DNA of 42,886 nucleotides from RSA11 sp965652565 (GTDB taxonomy: Bacteria; Actinomycetota; Thermoleophilia; Solirubrobacterales; 70-9): assembly GCA_965652565.1 (NCBI GenBank), contig CBFGWL010000015.1:1-42886 (forward strand), given 5' to 3'. Positions 27,484-35,474 of this stretch are shown here, piece after piece. The notes under the pieces are model-generated. The model made no database searches, was not told where the DNA came from, and was given only the letters and a program-made list of their open reading frames with translations. A program made the position numbers and the translations under genes. Positions within the stretch are counted from its first letter, which is position 1, and each line of letters starts with the position of its first letter.

Positions 27484-28359
27484 TCAGTTGCGCAGGAAGC
27501 GCTTGCGGACCAGCTTGATCGTCTGGGCCGCGTCGATGCCCGCCTGCAGGAGGGTGTTGCGAGCGGTCACGTACACCCGGCCGTTCTGGCCGGCGTTGGT
27601 CATGCCGATGTACGGGTGGTTGCGCAGGCCGTCGGCGATCTCCTTGCGGTCCTCGCCGCGGCCGTGCGGCACCGCGATGACTACGTCGGGATTGCGCGAG
27701 ATGATCTCCTCGTTAGAGAGCTGCGCGAACCCGCCGCTGATCATGAAGCCCTCGCCGTCCGCCGTCAGGCCGTCGGTGAGCAGCCTGCCGCCGGCGCGCG
27801 CGACCAGATCACCGCCCCAGCTGTTCGGCAGGAACGCGTACGGGGTCTGACCGACGCCGAGGATCATCAGGACGCGCGGCCGCGAGCGGATGTTGCGCCG
27901 CGATTTGCGGATCGCCTTCTGCGTCGACCTCGCGAGCTTCTTGGCGCGCTTGGCCCGCTTCACCACCTTGCCGATCTGCCGGATGCGCTTGGGGATCTGC
28001 CCCACGCGCCGCGGGTCCTTGTCGGTGACCTTGATCCCGAGCTGGCGGATCGCCGAGTGCCCCGCCTTCCAGGTGCGCTCGGAGAAGACCAGGTCGGGGT
28101 CGAGCTGCGCGAGCTGCTCGAGATTCGGCCCGTTCGAGGCGTGCGAGAGCGGCAGCTTGCGGACCTTGCGCAGCTTGCGGTGCAGCTTCACGTTGCCCGG
28201 GGTCTTCCCCACCGCGACCGGCTTGATCCCGAGGCGCACCAGCGTGTTGGCCGCGAACGGCGTCAGCGCGACGATGCGCTTCGGCTTTGCGGCCTCCGCG
28301 GGCGCGGCGAGCGCCGTGCAGGCGGCGACGACCCCGATGAGCGCGAGCGCCTTACGCAT
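27484..28359 (-). CDS. hmuT: Haem/iron ABC transporter substrate-binding protein HmuT
   Basis: The 291-residue protein has a signal peptide (1-23, ending AEA) without a lipobox cysteine. A periplasmic-binding-protein fold of the TroA/BtuF class follows: KRIVALTPFAANTLVRLG, LAQLDPDLVFSE and a late NPDVVIAVPHGRGE. A notably basic helical linker (about 117-150) joins the two lobes. It collects haem for HmuU/HmuV. The missing lipid-anchor cysteine is unusual for a Gram-positive binding protein. It may be retained by its charge or by other cell-surface partners. ATG 28359 shares one base with the stop of the hugZ-like gene. Confidence 0.88.
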   Translation of the reverse strand: MRKALALIGVVAACTALAAPAEAAKPKRIVALTPFAANTLVRLGIKPVAVGKTPGNVKLHRKLRKVRKLPLSHASNGPNLEQLAQLDPDLVFSERTWKAGHSAIRQLGIKVTDKDPRRVGQIPKRIRQIGKVVKRAKRAKKLARSTQKAIRKSRRNIRSRPRVLMILGVGQTPYAFLPNSWGGDLVARAGGRLLTDGLTADGEGFMISGGFAQLSNEEIISRNPDVVIAVPHGRGEDRKEIADGLRNHPYIGMTNAGQNGRVYVTARNTLLQAGIDAAQTIKLVRKRFLRN

Positions 28360-29183
28360 CAGGCGCCCTCCCCGCGCGCGCGGCGCGCGAGCTCGACGGT
28401 GGCCTCCCGCAGGCCGGCGGCCTCGGTGACCGGCTCAGCGAACGCGACCCGGGCCGGCGCCTTGCCGCGTGGCGTCTCGACGAGCAGGTCGAGGCCGTAG
28501 CGGTCGATGCCGGTGCAACGGGCGACGGTGGCGTCCGGGTAGCCGGCCAGCGCCTTCGCGATGTTGAGCAGCGCGTCGGCGTGGTCGTCGTTCAGGTGCG
28601 CCACCGCGGCCTCGGCGGCCGGGGTGGTCGGATCCGGCTCCGCCACCGTGTAGTCGGCCGCGCCCGCGGAGTCCATGCGGCCGTAGCCGCCGACCCAGCG
28701 CACGCGCTCCACCCTCATGACCCACAGCGAGAAGTCGCCGAAGCCCTCGTACGCGGCTGCGCTCGGCACGGCCTTCAGGTGCGCGTCGCGCGCGAGCTCG
28801 GCCTGCGCCCCGGTCGGACGCTCGACCTTGCCCACGAGCGTGACGCGCCCGTGCGCGAGCGGCTCGGTGTCCGCCCACGCCTCGGCGACGACGAGGCTCG
28901 CGCGCGGGTCCCGCGCGACGTTGCGGCCGTGCTCGGCCAGCGTCGAGAGCAGAAAGACCGGCGACCCGTCGGGCAGGCAGCCGTAGGTCACCATGGACGC
29001 CCACGGGTTGCCGTCGTCGCTCAGCGTGCCGAGCGCGCCGACCGAGTGCGCGGCGACCAGCGTGCGCGCACGCTCCGCCACGCTCGGCCCGGTCGCCTCC
29101 GCCGGCGGGGCCAGCGGGGGCGGAGGCTTCGGCAGCGAGAAGCCGTCAGGTACTTCGTGGTCCAGCTCTTGGAGACTCGTCAT
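28359..29183 (-). CDS. HugZ-like haem-degrading/utilisation protein (PNPOx fold plus DUF2470)
   Basis: The 274-residue protein has a proline-rich N terminus and a split-barrel, pyridoxamine-oxidase-like domain (about 40-165, VGALGTLSDDGNPWASMVTYGC and FLLSTLAEHGRNVARDPRASL). The C-terminal DUF2470 domain reads AVAHLNDDHADALLNIAKALAGY and ends in VAFAEPVTEAAGLREATVELA. HugZ-family enzymes bind haem with C-terminal histidines and open the porphyrin ring. No signal peptide is present, so it acts in the cytoplasm to free iron from imported haem. ATG 29183 overlaps the htaA stop by 4 nt. Confidence 0.88.
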   Translation of the reverse strand: MTSLQELDHEVPDGFSLPKPPPPLAPPAEATGPSVAERARTLVAAHSVGALGTLSDDGNPWASMVTYGCLPDGSPVFLLSTLAEHGRNVARDPRASLVVAEAWADTEPLAHGRVTLVGKVERPTGAQAELARDAHLKAVPSAAAYEGFGDFSLWVMRVERVRWVGGYGRMDSAGAADYTVAEPDPTTPAAEAAVAHLNDDHADALLNIAKALAGYPDATVARCTGIDRYGLDLLVETPRGKAPARVAFAEPVTEAAGLREATVELARRARGEGA

Positions 29184-30112
29184 CGCGCCTTCCTTCCGAT
29201 CAGCTTGGTGTTGACGGCCTGCTTGGCCTGGGCGCCGGGACCGGCGCTGACGCGCACCTGGAAGCGCACGCGACCCTGCTTGCCGGCGAGTCTCTTCGCG
29301 ACTCGCTTCGTGACCCGGACGGTGACGGGCGCGCGCTCGCCGGGATCGACCTCGACGGGCGCCTTGACCTTGGCGTTGAACTGCTTCTTGCCGACGCGCA
29401 CCTTCGCGCGCTTGGGCACGACGATCGCGCACGGCCCGGTCTCACAGCGCACGCGGGCGACCGTCGCCTTATTGCCCTTGCCGAGACGCGATTTGGCGCG
29501 AGCCTTGATGCGCGGCGCCACGACCGAGGGGCCGAGCTCCGCGACGAGGCTCACCGGGTCCATCTCCGTGCCGGCGTCGTAGTTGAAGACGGGAGCCCCG
29601 GCCTCGGTGAGGGTCGCCGGGATCGCGCTCCACTCGACGGTCGCCGGGCCGAGCGTCGGCTCGACATCGTCCGTCGCGAGGACGGCGAGATCACGGTGGT
29701 CATCGATCGGCTCGCCCCCGCCCATCGGCTGGCTCTTGGCATCGGCGTAGAGCGTCGAGCCGGTCGCCGTGATCTCCAGCCGGGGATCGGCGACCGTGAT
29801 GTCGAGCACCCCGCCGTGGGCCGTGAAGTGAACCGTCCCGTCGAGCTGGACCTCGCCGAAGCCGCTCTCCGGATCGAGCTCGCCGCCCAGCACCGGGAAG
29901 CGGAAGCTCCCGTCCTCGTTGCGGGTCGCGCCGTCCCCCGTCGTGATGGCCCCGCCGCCGGGCCCCTCGATGTAAGCGCGGAACGACTCCCTCACTCCCC
30001 AGTCCGCGTAGCCGCCGCTGACGTTCGCCGGTTCAGCCAGCGCCGTCGCCGCGAACGCACCGGAGAGCGCGAAAGCCGCTCCCAGCATCGCCGTCCTCAG
30101 ACCTACCTTCAA
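29180..30112 (-). CDS. htaA: HtaA-domain haem-binding secreted protein (first gene of haem operon)
   Basis: The 310-residue protein has a signal peptide (1-26, ending ALA). An HtaA domain (about 30-190) opens with GGYADWGVRESFRAYIEGPGG and includes GEVQLDGTVHFTAHGG and a late LAVLATDDVEPT. A basic beta domain with two cysteines follows to the C terminus. TTG 30112 is chosen: AGGAGG sits 9 nt upstream and the longer N terminus supplies the positive charge a signal peptide needs; ATG 30088 does not. It leads the operon, 63 bp after the tandem palindromes at 30175-30202, and would meet haem first at the cell surface. Confidence 0.85.
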   Translation of the reverse strand: MKVGLRTAMLGAAFALSGAFAATALAEPANVSGGYADWGVRESFRAYIEGPGGGAITTGDGATRNEDGSFRFPVLGGELDPESGFGEVQLDGTVHFTAHGGVLDITVADPRLEITATGSTLYADAKSQPMGGGEPIDDHRDLAVLATDDVEPTLGPATVEWSAIPATLTEAGAPVFNYDAGTEMDPVSLVAELGPSVVAPRIKARAKSRLGKGNKATVARVRCETGPCAIVVPKRAKVRVGKKQFNAKVKAPVEVDPGERAPVTVRVTKRVAKRLAGKQGRVRFQVRVSAGPGAQAKQAVNTKLIGRKAR

Positions 30113-30174
30113 AAGCGTTTCCCTCCTGGTCGCCCCCGGGCACGAGACCGGCGGGCGTCGGGTTCATCCCAGAA

Positions 30175-30202
30175 TTAGGGCGCCCTAATTAGGGCGCCCT
30201 AA
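30175..30202. promoter_or_regulatory. Tandem palindromes, probable iron/haem-responsive operator
   Basis: TTAGGGCGCCCTAA occurs twice back to back (30175-30188 and 30189-30202), each a perfect palindrome and the whole also symmetric. The arms TTAGG/CCTAA recall DtxR/IdeR half-sites, though the spacing (TTAGG-N4-CCTAA) is shorter than in the classical 19-bp box. The central TAATTA could serve as a -10 element. It ends 63 bp before the htaA start. Confidence 0.7.
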
Positions 30203-30253
30203 GAAAAAGTACAGGAAATCCGACCGCAGCGCGGCGAATTAAAGCAGGACGCC

Positions 30254-30281
30254 CGCAAAGCGCATGGCCATGCGCTTTGCG
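30254..30281. terminator. Perfect 28-bp palindrome after the kinase gene
   Basis: CGCAAAGCGCATGG followed by its exact reverse complement gives a 28-bp palindrome, 36 bp past the kinase stop and about 50 bp before the haem operator. On the plus strand it is followed by CGCCTTTTG. It may end kinase transcription and shield the haem operon, or bind a dimeric regulator. Confidence 0.5.
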
Positions 30282-30316
30282 CGCCTTTTGCCGTACGCGC
30301 CCTCGGTGCGCCGGAC

Positions 30317-31258
30317 TCAACGGCGCGCGCCGCGGACCCGTGGTTTGGGGCGGGAGATGCGTGGCTTGGGCAGGCGCGCGAGAACCTCCTCCAAGGGCTC
30401 GGCGAGCGCGGCCGGCGTCGGTCGCTCGCCCGGGTCGCGGGCGAGGCAGGCCATGATCGGCTCGGCGAGCGGCGCGGGCACGCGGCCCTCGAGGGGTTCG
30501 GGGTCGCCCGCCAGCTGCGGCCAGCGCTCCGCCGGTTCACCGGCGGCATCGCCCCGCCGAAACGGGCGCTCCCCCGTCGCCGCCTGGTAGAGCGTGACCC
30601 CCAGGCCCCACACGTCCGCCGCCGGCCCGACGGGCCCGAGCTCCTGCGGCAAGCACTGCTCGGGCGCCATGTAGCTGTCAGTGCCCACGGCCTTGCCGAG
30701 CTTCGCAGCCGCGTCGAGCTCTCGGGCGATGCTCAGGTCGATCAGCCGCGGGGGCGCGCCCATGATCGTGTTCGCGGGCTTCACGTCGAGGTGCACGACG
30801 CCCTCGGCGTGCATGTAGTGCAGGGCGGCGGCGAGCTGCACCGCGAGCGGCACGAGCTGCTCGGCGGGCAGCGGCCCGTAGCGCCGGACGAGCGTTGACA
30901 GCCGCGGCCCCTCAAGGTGCTCGAGCACGAGGTGCGGGCGGGGCCCATCGAGGTCGGCGGCGAAGCCGCGCACGATGACCGGGTGGTTGAGCCGCTCGAG
31001 CATCGCCCACTCGGCCTCGAGGTTCGCGAGCGTGCGCTCGTCGTCGACCAGGTGCGGGCGCACCACCTTCGCGACCACGACCGAGCGCAGGTGGTCGTCC
31101 CAGGCCAGATAGGCGTCGTAGCGGCGGCCCCCGCCCAGGCGGCGCAGCGCGGAGCGGCCCGGCGCGATCTCATCTCCCTCGGCGAAGTCCCAGCTGGGCG
31201 GGCGCGACGCCGCCCGCCTGGCGCGACCCTTTCGCTGATCATTCCGGACCGATCCCAT
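30317..31258 (-). CDS. Serine/threonine protein kinase, cytoplasmic
   Basis: The protein is about 313 residues from ATG 31258 (GTG 31267 is an alternative). The kinase core has a glycine-rich loop RRLGGGRRYDAYLAWDD, the lysine in VVVAKVV, catalytic loop HLDVKPAN, an altered metal loop DLS in place of DFG, SYMAPEQ, and ADVWGLGVTLYQAATGERPF. The C-terminal tail is short, basic and Arg/Pro-rich, with no transmembrane or PASTA domain. It is therefore a soluble Hanks-type kinase of unknown target. Upstream is a three-codon ORF (ATG 31275) with a perfect AGGAG site, whose stop overlaps the GTG. Confidence 0.87.
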   Translation of the reverse strand: MGSVRNDQRKGRARRAASRPPSWDFAEGDEIAPGRSALRRLGGGRRYDAYLAWDDHLRSVVVAKVVRPHLVDDERTLANLEAEWAMLERLNHPVIVRGFAADLDGPRPHLVLEHLEGPRLSTLVRRYGPLPAEQLVPLAVQLAAALHYMHAEGVVHLDVKPANTIMGAPPRLIDLSIARELDAAAKLGKAVGTDSYMAPEQCLPQELGPVGPAADVWGLGVTLYQAATGERPFRRGDAAGEPAERWPQLAGDPEPLEGRVPAPLAEPIMACLARDPGERPTPAALAEPLEEVLARLPKPRISRPKPRVRGARR

Positions 31259-31523
31259 CGGCGTCACTCGTCCATGTGGGCTCCTGCGCTCGAAGCCGAG
31301 TCGCTCGCCAGTCTGGAAATCGTCATTCAGTCGTACCTCGAGCGCACCTACGCCACGTACCGCCACGGGTTTCTCAGGATTGCGCTTTCGACATATGCTC
31401 GGGCCGTGAGGCGCTCGTGAGAACCGGACTAGAACCATCTCATCGTCCGCGAGCGGCTCGCGCCGCCGTTACCGGGGCGCGCGGCGCGGGTACGGGGGGC
31501 GCGAGCGGCCCGGGGCCGCGACC

Positions 31524-32132
31524 ATGATCATCAAGCCCTGGCTGATTCCCGTCATCCTCGCCGGAATCCTCGTGCCGGTGGTCGCCGGGTTCGCGATCGG
31601 GGGCCCGCCTCTCGGTACCGCGCTCGGCGCCCTCGCGGCCGCAGGCATCGCGCTCTTTGCGGCGCTGCAGCGCCCACGCGGCCCGATCGGCCCGGCGGGC
31701 CACGGCGACGCGCGCCGCCGAGTCCTCGTCGTGGTCAGTCACGAGCTGGAGGACCCGAAGGCGATCGAACGCGTGCGAGAGGAGGCGGACCTGGAGGGTG
31801 CCGGCGAGGACACGGAGGTGTTGCTCCTGGCCCCCGCGCAGACCAAGCTCTTGGACCTGTGGGCCACGGACGTGCGCAAGGCGCGCGCCGAGGCGCAGCG
31901 CAAGCTCGTGGTGAGCGCCGCCGCGCTCGGCAAGGCCGACGTCGCCTCACGCGCGGCGGTCGGCGACCACGACATCGTGCGCGCGATCGAGGATCAGCTC
32001 GGCAGCTTCGCGGCGGACGAGCTGGTGCTGGTGACCGGCCCACCCGACGTCGATCAAGCGGGCGAGCGCGCGGCCACCGAGCTTCAGGACAGGCTCACGA
32101 TCCCACTCGTGCGGATCACGGTCGCCGAGTGA
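31524..32132 (+). CDS. Membrane-anchored protein with a Usp-like cytoplasmic domain
   Basis: The 202-residue protein has two hydrophobic segments at about 7-26 and 30-48, then a soluble alpha/beta domain. That domain starts RRRVLVVVSHELEDP, includes TEVLLLAPAQ and ends with LVLVTGPPDVDQAG and IPLVRITVAE, a Rossmann-like pattern resembling universal-stress proteins. No clear ATP motif is visible. ATG 31524 is chosen because it begins the first helix; no ribosome-binding site stands out. It is convergent with the sigma factor gene and divergent from the kinase. Function is unknown. Confidence 0.68.
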   Translation: MIIKPWLIPVILAGILVPVVAGFAIGGPPLGTALGALAAAGIALFAALQRPRGPIGPAGHGDARRRVLVVVSHELEDPKAIERVREEADLEGAGEDTEVLLLAPAQTKLLDLWATDVRKARAEAQRKLVVSAAALGKADVASRAAVGDHDIVRAIEDQLGSFAADELVLVTGPPDVDQAGERAATELQDRLTIPLVRITVAE

Positions 32133-32136
32133 GCCG

Positions 32137-32156
32137 GCGCGGCCCGCCAGCCGCGC
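32137..32156. terminator. Hairpin between convergent Usp-like and sigma factor genes
   Basis: GCGCGGC, a 6-nt loop and GCCGCGC form a 7-bp stem within the 28 bp separating the two stops. Position and symmetry suggest a bidirectional terminator. No T-run is present. Confidence 0.45.
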
Positions 32157-32160
32157 GCGG

Positions 32161-33222
32161 TCAGGCGGCGACCAAGTCCTCCATCTCGCGCTCGGCGGCG
32201 AGACGCTCCAGCGCCCGCCGCTCGATGCGGTTGACGAGGCTCGGAGAGATCTCGAGCTCGCGCGCCACCTCGCGGGTCGTGGCGGGCTGGTCGCGCTCCA
32301 TCCCATAGCGCAGCTCGACCACGCGGCGCTCGCGCATCGGCAGGTGCTCCAGGGCTCGGCGCACCGCGCTCTCGCGGAGCGTCAGCTCCACCTCCTCCTC
32401 CACGCCTCGCTCGTCCCCGGGGAGCAGCTCGCCGAGCGTCGCGCCATCGTCCTCGCCGACCGGCCGGTCGAGCGACGTCACCGAGCGCGCCGCGTCGCGG
32501 ACCCGCTCGAGATCCTCACGCGTGATGTCGGCGGCGGCGATCAGCTCCTCGTCCGTCGGCGGCCGGCCGAAGGCCGCCTCGAGGCGACGCTCGGCCTGCG
32601 AGACCCGCCGCTCGAGCTGCGCGACCGTGGTCGGCAGGCGGATCGTGCGCGAGTGGTTGTCGACGGCGCGCTGCAGGGCTTGGCGGATCCAGAAGGTGGC
32701 GTAGGTCGAGAACTTGAACCCCTTGCGCCAATCGAACTTCTCGACCGCGCGCATCAGGCCGAGCACGCCCTCCTGGATCAGATCCAAGAGCGGCAGGCCT
32801 TGGTTCTGATAGCGCCGTGCGTTGGCCACGACGAGCCGCAGGTTCGAGTTGATCAGCCGCTCCTTCGCCTCGAGGTCGCCCCGCTCGATGCGCTGCGCCA
32901 GCTCGACCTCTTCCGCGCGCGTGAGCAGCGGGTAGCGGCCCGCCTCGCGCATGAAGAGCTGGAGGGCGTCAGTGGTCGCCTCGGCGAGCTCGACGTTGCG
33001 ATACGCCGTCGACGCAGCGGCGCGGCCGCAGTCGTCGCGCACGCGCACCCCGCGCTCGCGCAGGGCGTCGTGCAGCGCCGCGACGTCGTCGGGCTCGAGC
33101 TCGAACTCCTCGCAGGCGGCCTGGACCTCGGAGAGCTCGAGGCAGCCGTCGTCGTCGGCGCGCGCGGCGAGCGCGTCGATATCGAGGGTCGCCGCGCGGT
33201 CGCCGTTGCCCTTTTCGCCCAT
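32161..33222 (-). CDS. RNA polymerase sigma-70 family factor (SigA/SigB-like group)
   Basis: The 353-residue factor has region 1.2 (TTDALQLFMREAGRYPLLT). Regions 2.1-2.4 contain LINSNLRLVVANARRYQNQG, LLDLIQEGVLGLMRAVEKFD and FSTYATFWIRQALQRAV. Region 3 contains RPPTDEELIAAADITREDL. Region 4 has a helix-turn-helix TTREVARELEISPSLVNRIE. It lacks the long acidic region 1.1 of a full primary factor but keeps an N-terminal domain of about 80 acidic residues, so it may be a group 2 factor or a compact principal one. ATG 33222 shares bases with the stop of a 19-codon leader ORF (TGATG). Confidence 0.92.
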   Translation of the reverse strand: MGEKGNGDRAATLDIDALAARADDDGCLELSEVQAACEEFELEPDDVAALHDALRERGVRVRDDCGRAAASTAYRNVELAEATTDALQLFMREAGRYPLLTRAEEVELAQRIERGDLEAKERLINSNLRLVVANARRYQNQGLPLLDLIQEGVLGLMRAVEKFDWRKGFKFSTYATFWIRQALQRAVDNHSRTIRLPTTVAQLERRVSQAERRLEAAFGRPPTDEELIAAADITREDLERVRDAARSVTSLDRPVGEDDGATLGELLPGDERGVEEEVELTLRESAVRRALEHLPMRERRVVELRYGMERDQPATTREVARELEISPSLVNRIERRALERLAAEREMEDLVAA

Positions 33223-33281
33223 CACTTGCCCGGCCGGCCGACGGGCCGGTGACCGGTTCGCGCTGCGCGCTTGAGAGCCAT
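33222..33281 (-). CDS. 19-residue basic leader ORF coupled to the sigma factor
   Basis: ATG 33281 opens a 19-codon ORF, MALKRAARTGHRPVGRPGK, whose TGA overlaps the sigma factor ATG as TGATG. It has a strong AAAGGAGG ribosome-binding site 9 nt upstream, better than anything directly before the sigma start. The peptide is very basic. It may work only by bringing ribosomes to the sigma start. Expression is unproven. Confidence 0.5.
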   Translation of the reverse strand: MALKRAARTGHRPVGRPGK

Positions 33282-33389
33282 CGTCAGCCGCCTCCTTTCG
33301 TGGCCTCGTGCCGTTCGTACCCCCTGTCGTAGGGCGGGTAACCGTGTCGCAGGCTCCTTTCGACAAAGGATCTGTGACGTTTGTCCGGA

Positions 33390-33417
33390 GATCTCTACAT
33401 CAAATGATGTAAAGATC
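33390..33417. promoter_or_regulatory. 28-bp operator-like palindrome before the acyl-CoA oxidase gene
   Basis: TACATCA-AA-TGATGTA is a perfect inverted repeat. With GATCT and AGATC beyond one mismatch on each side, 12 of 13 arm positions pair. It ends 5 bp before the ATG at 33423, so a bound dimer would block initiation. It lies in the 141-bp spacer shared with the sigma factor leader. The regulator is unknown (TetR, MarR or GntR type would fit). Confidence 0.65.
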
Positions 33418-33422
33418 AACGC

Positions 33423-35474
33423 ATGACGACCACCGAGCCTGCCGCCCCCACACTTGACGCCGTCGCCCTGCGTGAGTTCCTCGACGGCCCCCAGCGCGTG
33501 GTGCGCGAGTACACCCGCGCCGTCCTCGCCCACCCGCGCTTCGCGCGGCCCGACGAACCGCTGCCGCGCGACGAGTACCGCGCGCTCGTCACGGAATGGA
33601 CGCGCGATCTGGCGGCAACCGGCGGACCGGCGCTGCTGTTCCCCGAGGAGTTCGGCGGGCTCGGCCGGGTCGGGTCGGCGGTCGCCAGCTTCGAGACGCT
33701 CGCGCTCTCCGACCTGTCGCTGCTCGTCAAGTGTGGAGTCCAGTTCGGCCTCTTCGGAGGGGCCGTGCACCACCTCGGGACGCGCAAGCACCACGAGCGC
33801 TACCTGAACGCGATCGCCTCCTTCGAGCTGCCCGGCGCGTTCGCGATGAGCGAGAGCGGTCACGGCTCAAACGTCCAGCAGGTTCAGACGCGGGCCACCT
33901 ACGACCCCGAGACGGACGAGATCGTCGTCGAGACGCCCACCGACGAGGACCGCAAGGACTACATCGGCAACGCCGCCCGCGACGCGCGGATCGCAGCCGT
34001 GTTCTGCCAGCTCGTCGTCGGCGGCGAGGAGCGCGGCGTCCACTGCGTGCTCGTCCCGATCCGCGACGAGAAGGGCAAGGTCCTCCCCGGCGTGCGCATC
34101 GAGGACTGCGGCCACAAGCTCGGCCTCAACGGCGTCGACAACGGCCGCATCTGGTTCGACTCAGTGCGCGTCCCGCGCGAGAACCTCCTCGACCGCTACG
34201 CCCAGATCACCGACGACGGCGAGTACTACAGCCCGATCACCAACGAGAACCGGCGCTTCTTCACGATGCTCGGCACGCTCATCCAGGGCCGGATCAGCGT
34301 CGGCGGCGCGGCGATCAGTGCCACCAAGGCGGCGCTTACGATCGCGATCCGCCACGGGGCGAAGCGCCGGCAATTCGGGCCGCCCGGCGCGGACTACGAG
34401 GTGCCGCTGCTCGACTATCGCGTGCACCAGCGCCGGCTGCTCCCCGCGCTCGCGCGCACCTACGCCCTGCACTTCACCCAGGAGGGCGTCGTCGCCGAGC
34501 TCGACCGCATCTTCGGCGCCGACGACGGCACGCCCGAGCAGAGCGAGGAGGAACAGGAGGCGCGCCGGCAGCTCGAGACGCGGGCAGCGGGCCTGAAGGC
34601 GCTGGCGACCTGGCACGCGACGGAGACCATCCAGACGTGCCGGGAGGCGTGCGGTGGCGCCGGCTACCTCAGCGAGAACCGGCTCGGCGAGCTGAAGGCC
34701 GACACCGACGTCTTCACGACGTTCGAGGGCGACAACACGATTCTCCTGCAGCTCGTCGCGAAGGCGCTCCTCACCGGCTATCGCGACGCCTTCGTCGACC
34801 TCAACACGATCGAGACGGCGGCGTTCGTCGCCGGCCAGGTGTGGGACACGATCGTGGAGCGCACCGCGGCGCGCGAGGTGATCCAGCGCCTCACCGACGA
34901 CCTCGTGCCCGGCCGCGAGCGCGAGGGCGATCTGTACGACCGCGAGTACCACCTCGGCCTGTTCCGCTGGCGCGAGGAGCACATCCTCTCGGGCGCCGCG
35001 CGCCGGCTGAAGCGCGGCATCGACAACGGATTCGATCCCTTCGACGTCTTCAACGACGCCCAGGACCACGTGCTCGCTACGGCGCGCGCACACACCGAGC
35101 GCGAGATCCTCGAGGCCTTCGCCGACGCCGTCGAGCGCTGCGAGGATCCCGCGCTCCGCGAGGTGCTCAGCAAGCTGTGCGACCTGCACGCCCTCGCCGA
35201 GCTCGAGCGCGACCGCGCCTGGTTCCAGGAGCACGGCCGCATCTCCTCCACCCGTGCGAAGGCGATCACCAAGCGCGTGAACGAGCTCTGCGCCGAGCTG
35301 CGCCCCCACGCGCTCGAGCTCGTCGACGCGTTCGGGATCCCCGACGCGCTGATCGGCGCGCCGATCGGGCTGCCGGGCGGCGAGGCGAGCCGCACCGCGG
35401 CCGCGGAAGTCGGCGACGAGCTGCCGAACGTGCGCGAGCTGGTGCGAGAGCTCGGGCCTGAGCTCGGGGGTTAG
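33423..35474 (+). CDS. Acyl-CoA oxidase/dehydrogenase family flavoprotein
   Basis: The 683-residue protein is longer than a usual acyl-CoA dehydrogenase (about 380-400) and fits the acyl-CoA oxidase layout. The N-terminal helices include LFPEEFGGLGRVGSA. The FAD/acyl middle contains AFAMSESGHGSNVQQVQTRA and LGLNGVDNGRIWFDSVRVPR. The C-terminal helices have TCREACGGAGYLSENRLGEL and the catalytic Glu segment TTFEGDNTILLQLVAKALL. An extra C-terminal domain follows. It should desaturate fatty acyl-CoA, transferring electrons to oxygen or to a flavoprotein. ATG 33423 lies next to an operator-like palindrome, suggesting substrate-induced control. The stop overlaps that of the convergent small gene. 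Confidence 0.9.
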   Translation: MTTTEPAAPTLDAVALREFLDGPQRVVREYTRAVLAHPRFARPDEPLPRDEYRALVTEWTRDLAATGGPALLFPEEFGGLGRVGSAVASFETLALSDLSLLVKCGVQFGLFGGAVHHLGTRKHHERYLNAIASFELPGAFAMSESGHGSNVQQVQTRATYDPETDEIVVETPTDEDRKDYIGNAARDARIAAVFCQLVVGGEERGVHCVLVPIRDEKGKVLPGVRIEDCGHKLGLNGVDNGRIWFDSVRVPRENLLDRYAQITDDGEYYSPITNENRRFFTMLGTLIQGRISVGGAAISATKAALTIAIRHGAKRRQFGPPGADYEVPLLDYRVHQRRLLPALARTYALHFTQEGVVAELDRIFGADDGTPEQSEEEQEARRQLETRAAGLKALATWHATETIQTCREACGGAGYLSENRLGELKADTDVFTTFEGDNTILLQLVAKALLTGYRDAFVDLNTIETAAFVAGQVWDTIVERTAAREVIQRLTDDLVPGREREGDLYDREYHLGLFRWREEHILSGAARRLKRGIDNGFDPFDVFNDAQDHVLATARAHTEREILEAFADAVERCEDPALREVLSKLCDLHALAELERDRAWFQEHGRISSTRAKAITKRVNELCAELRPHALELVDAFGIPDALIGAPIGLPGGEASRTAAAEVGDELPNVRELVRELGPELGG

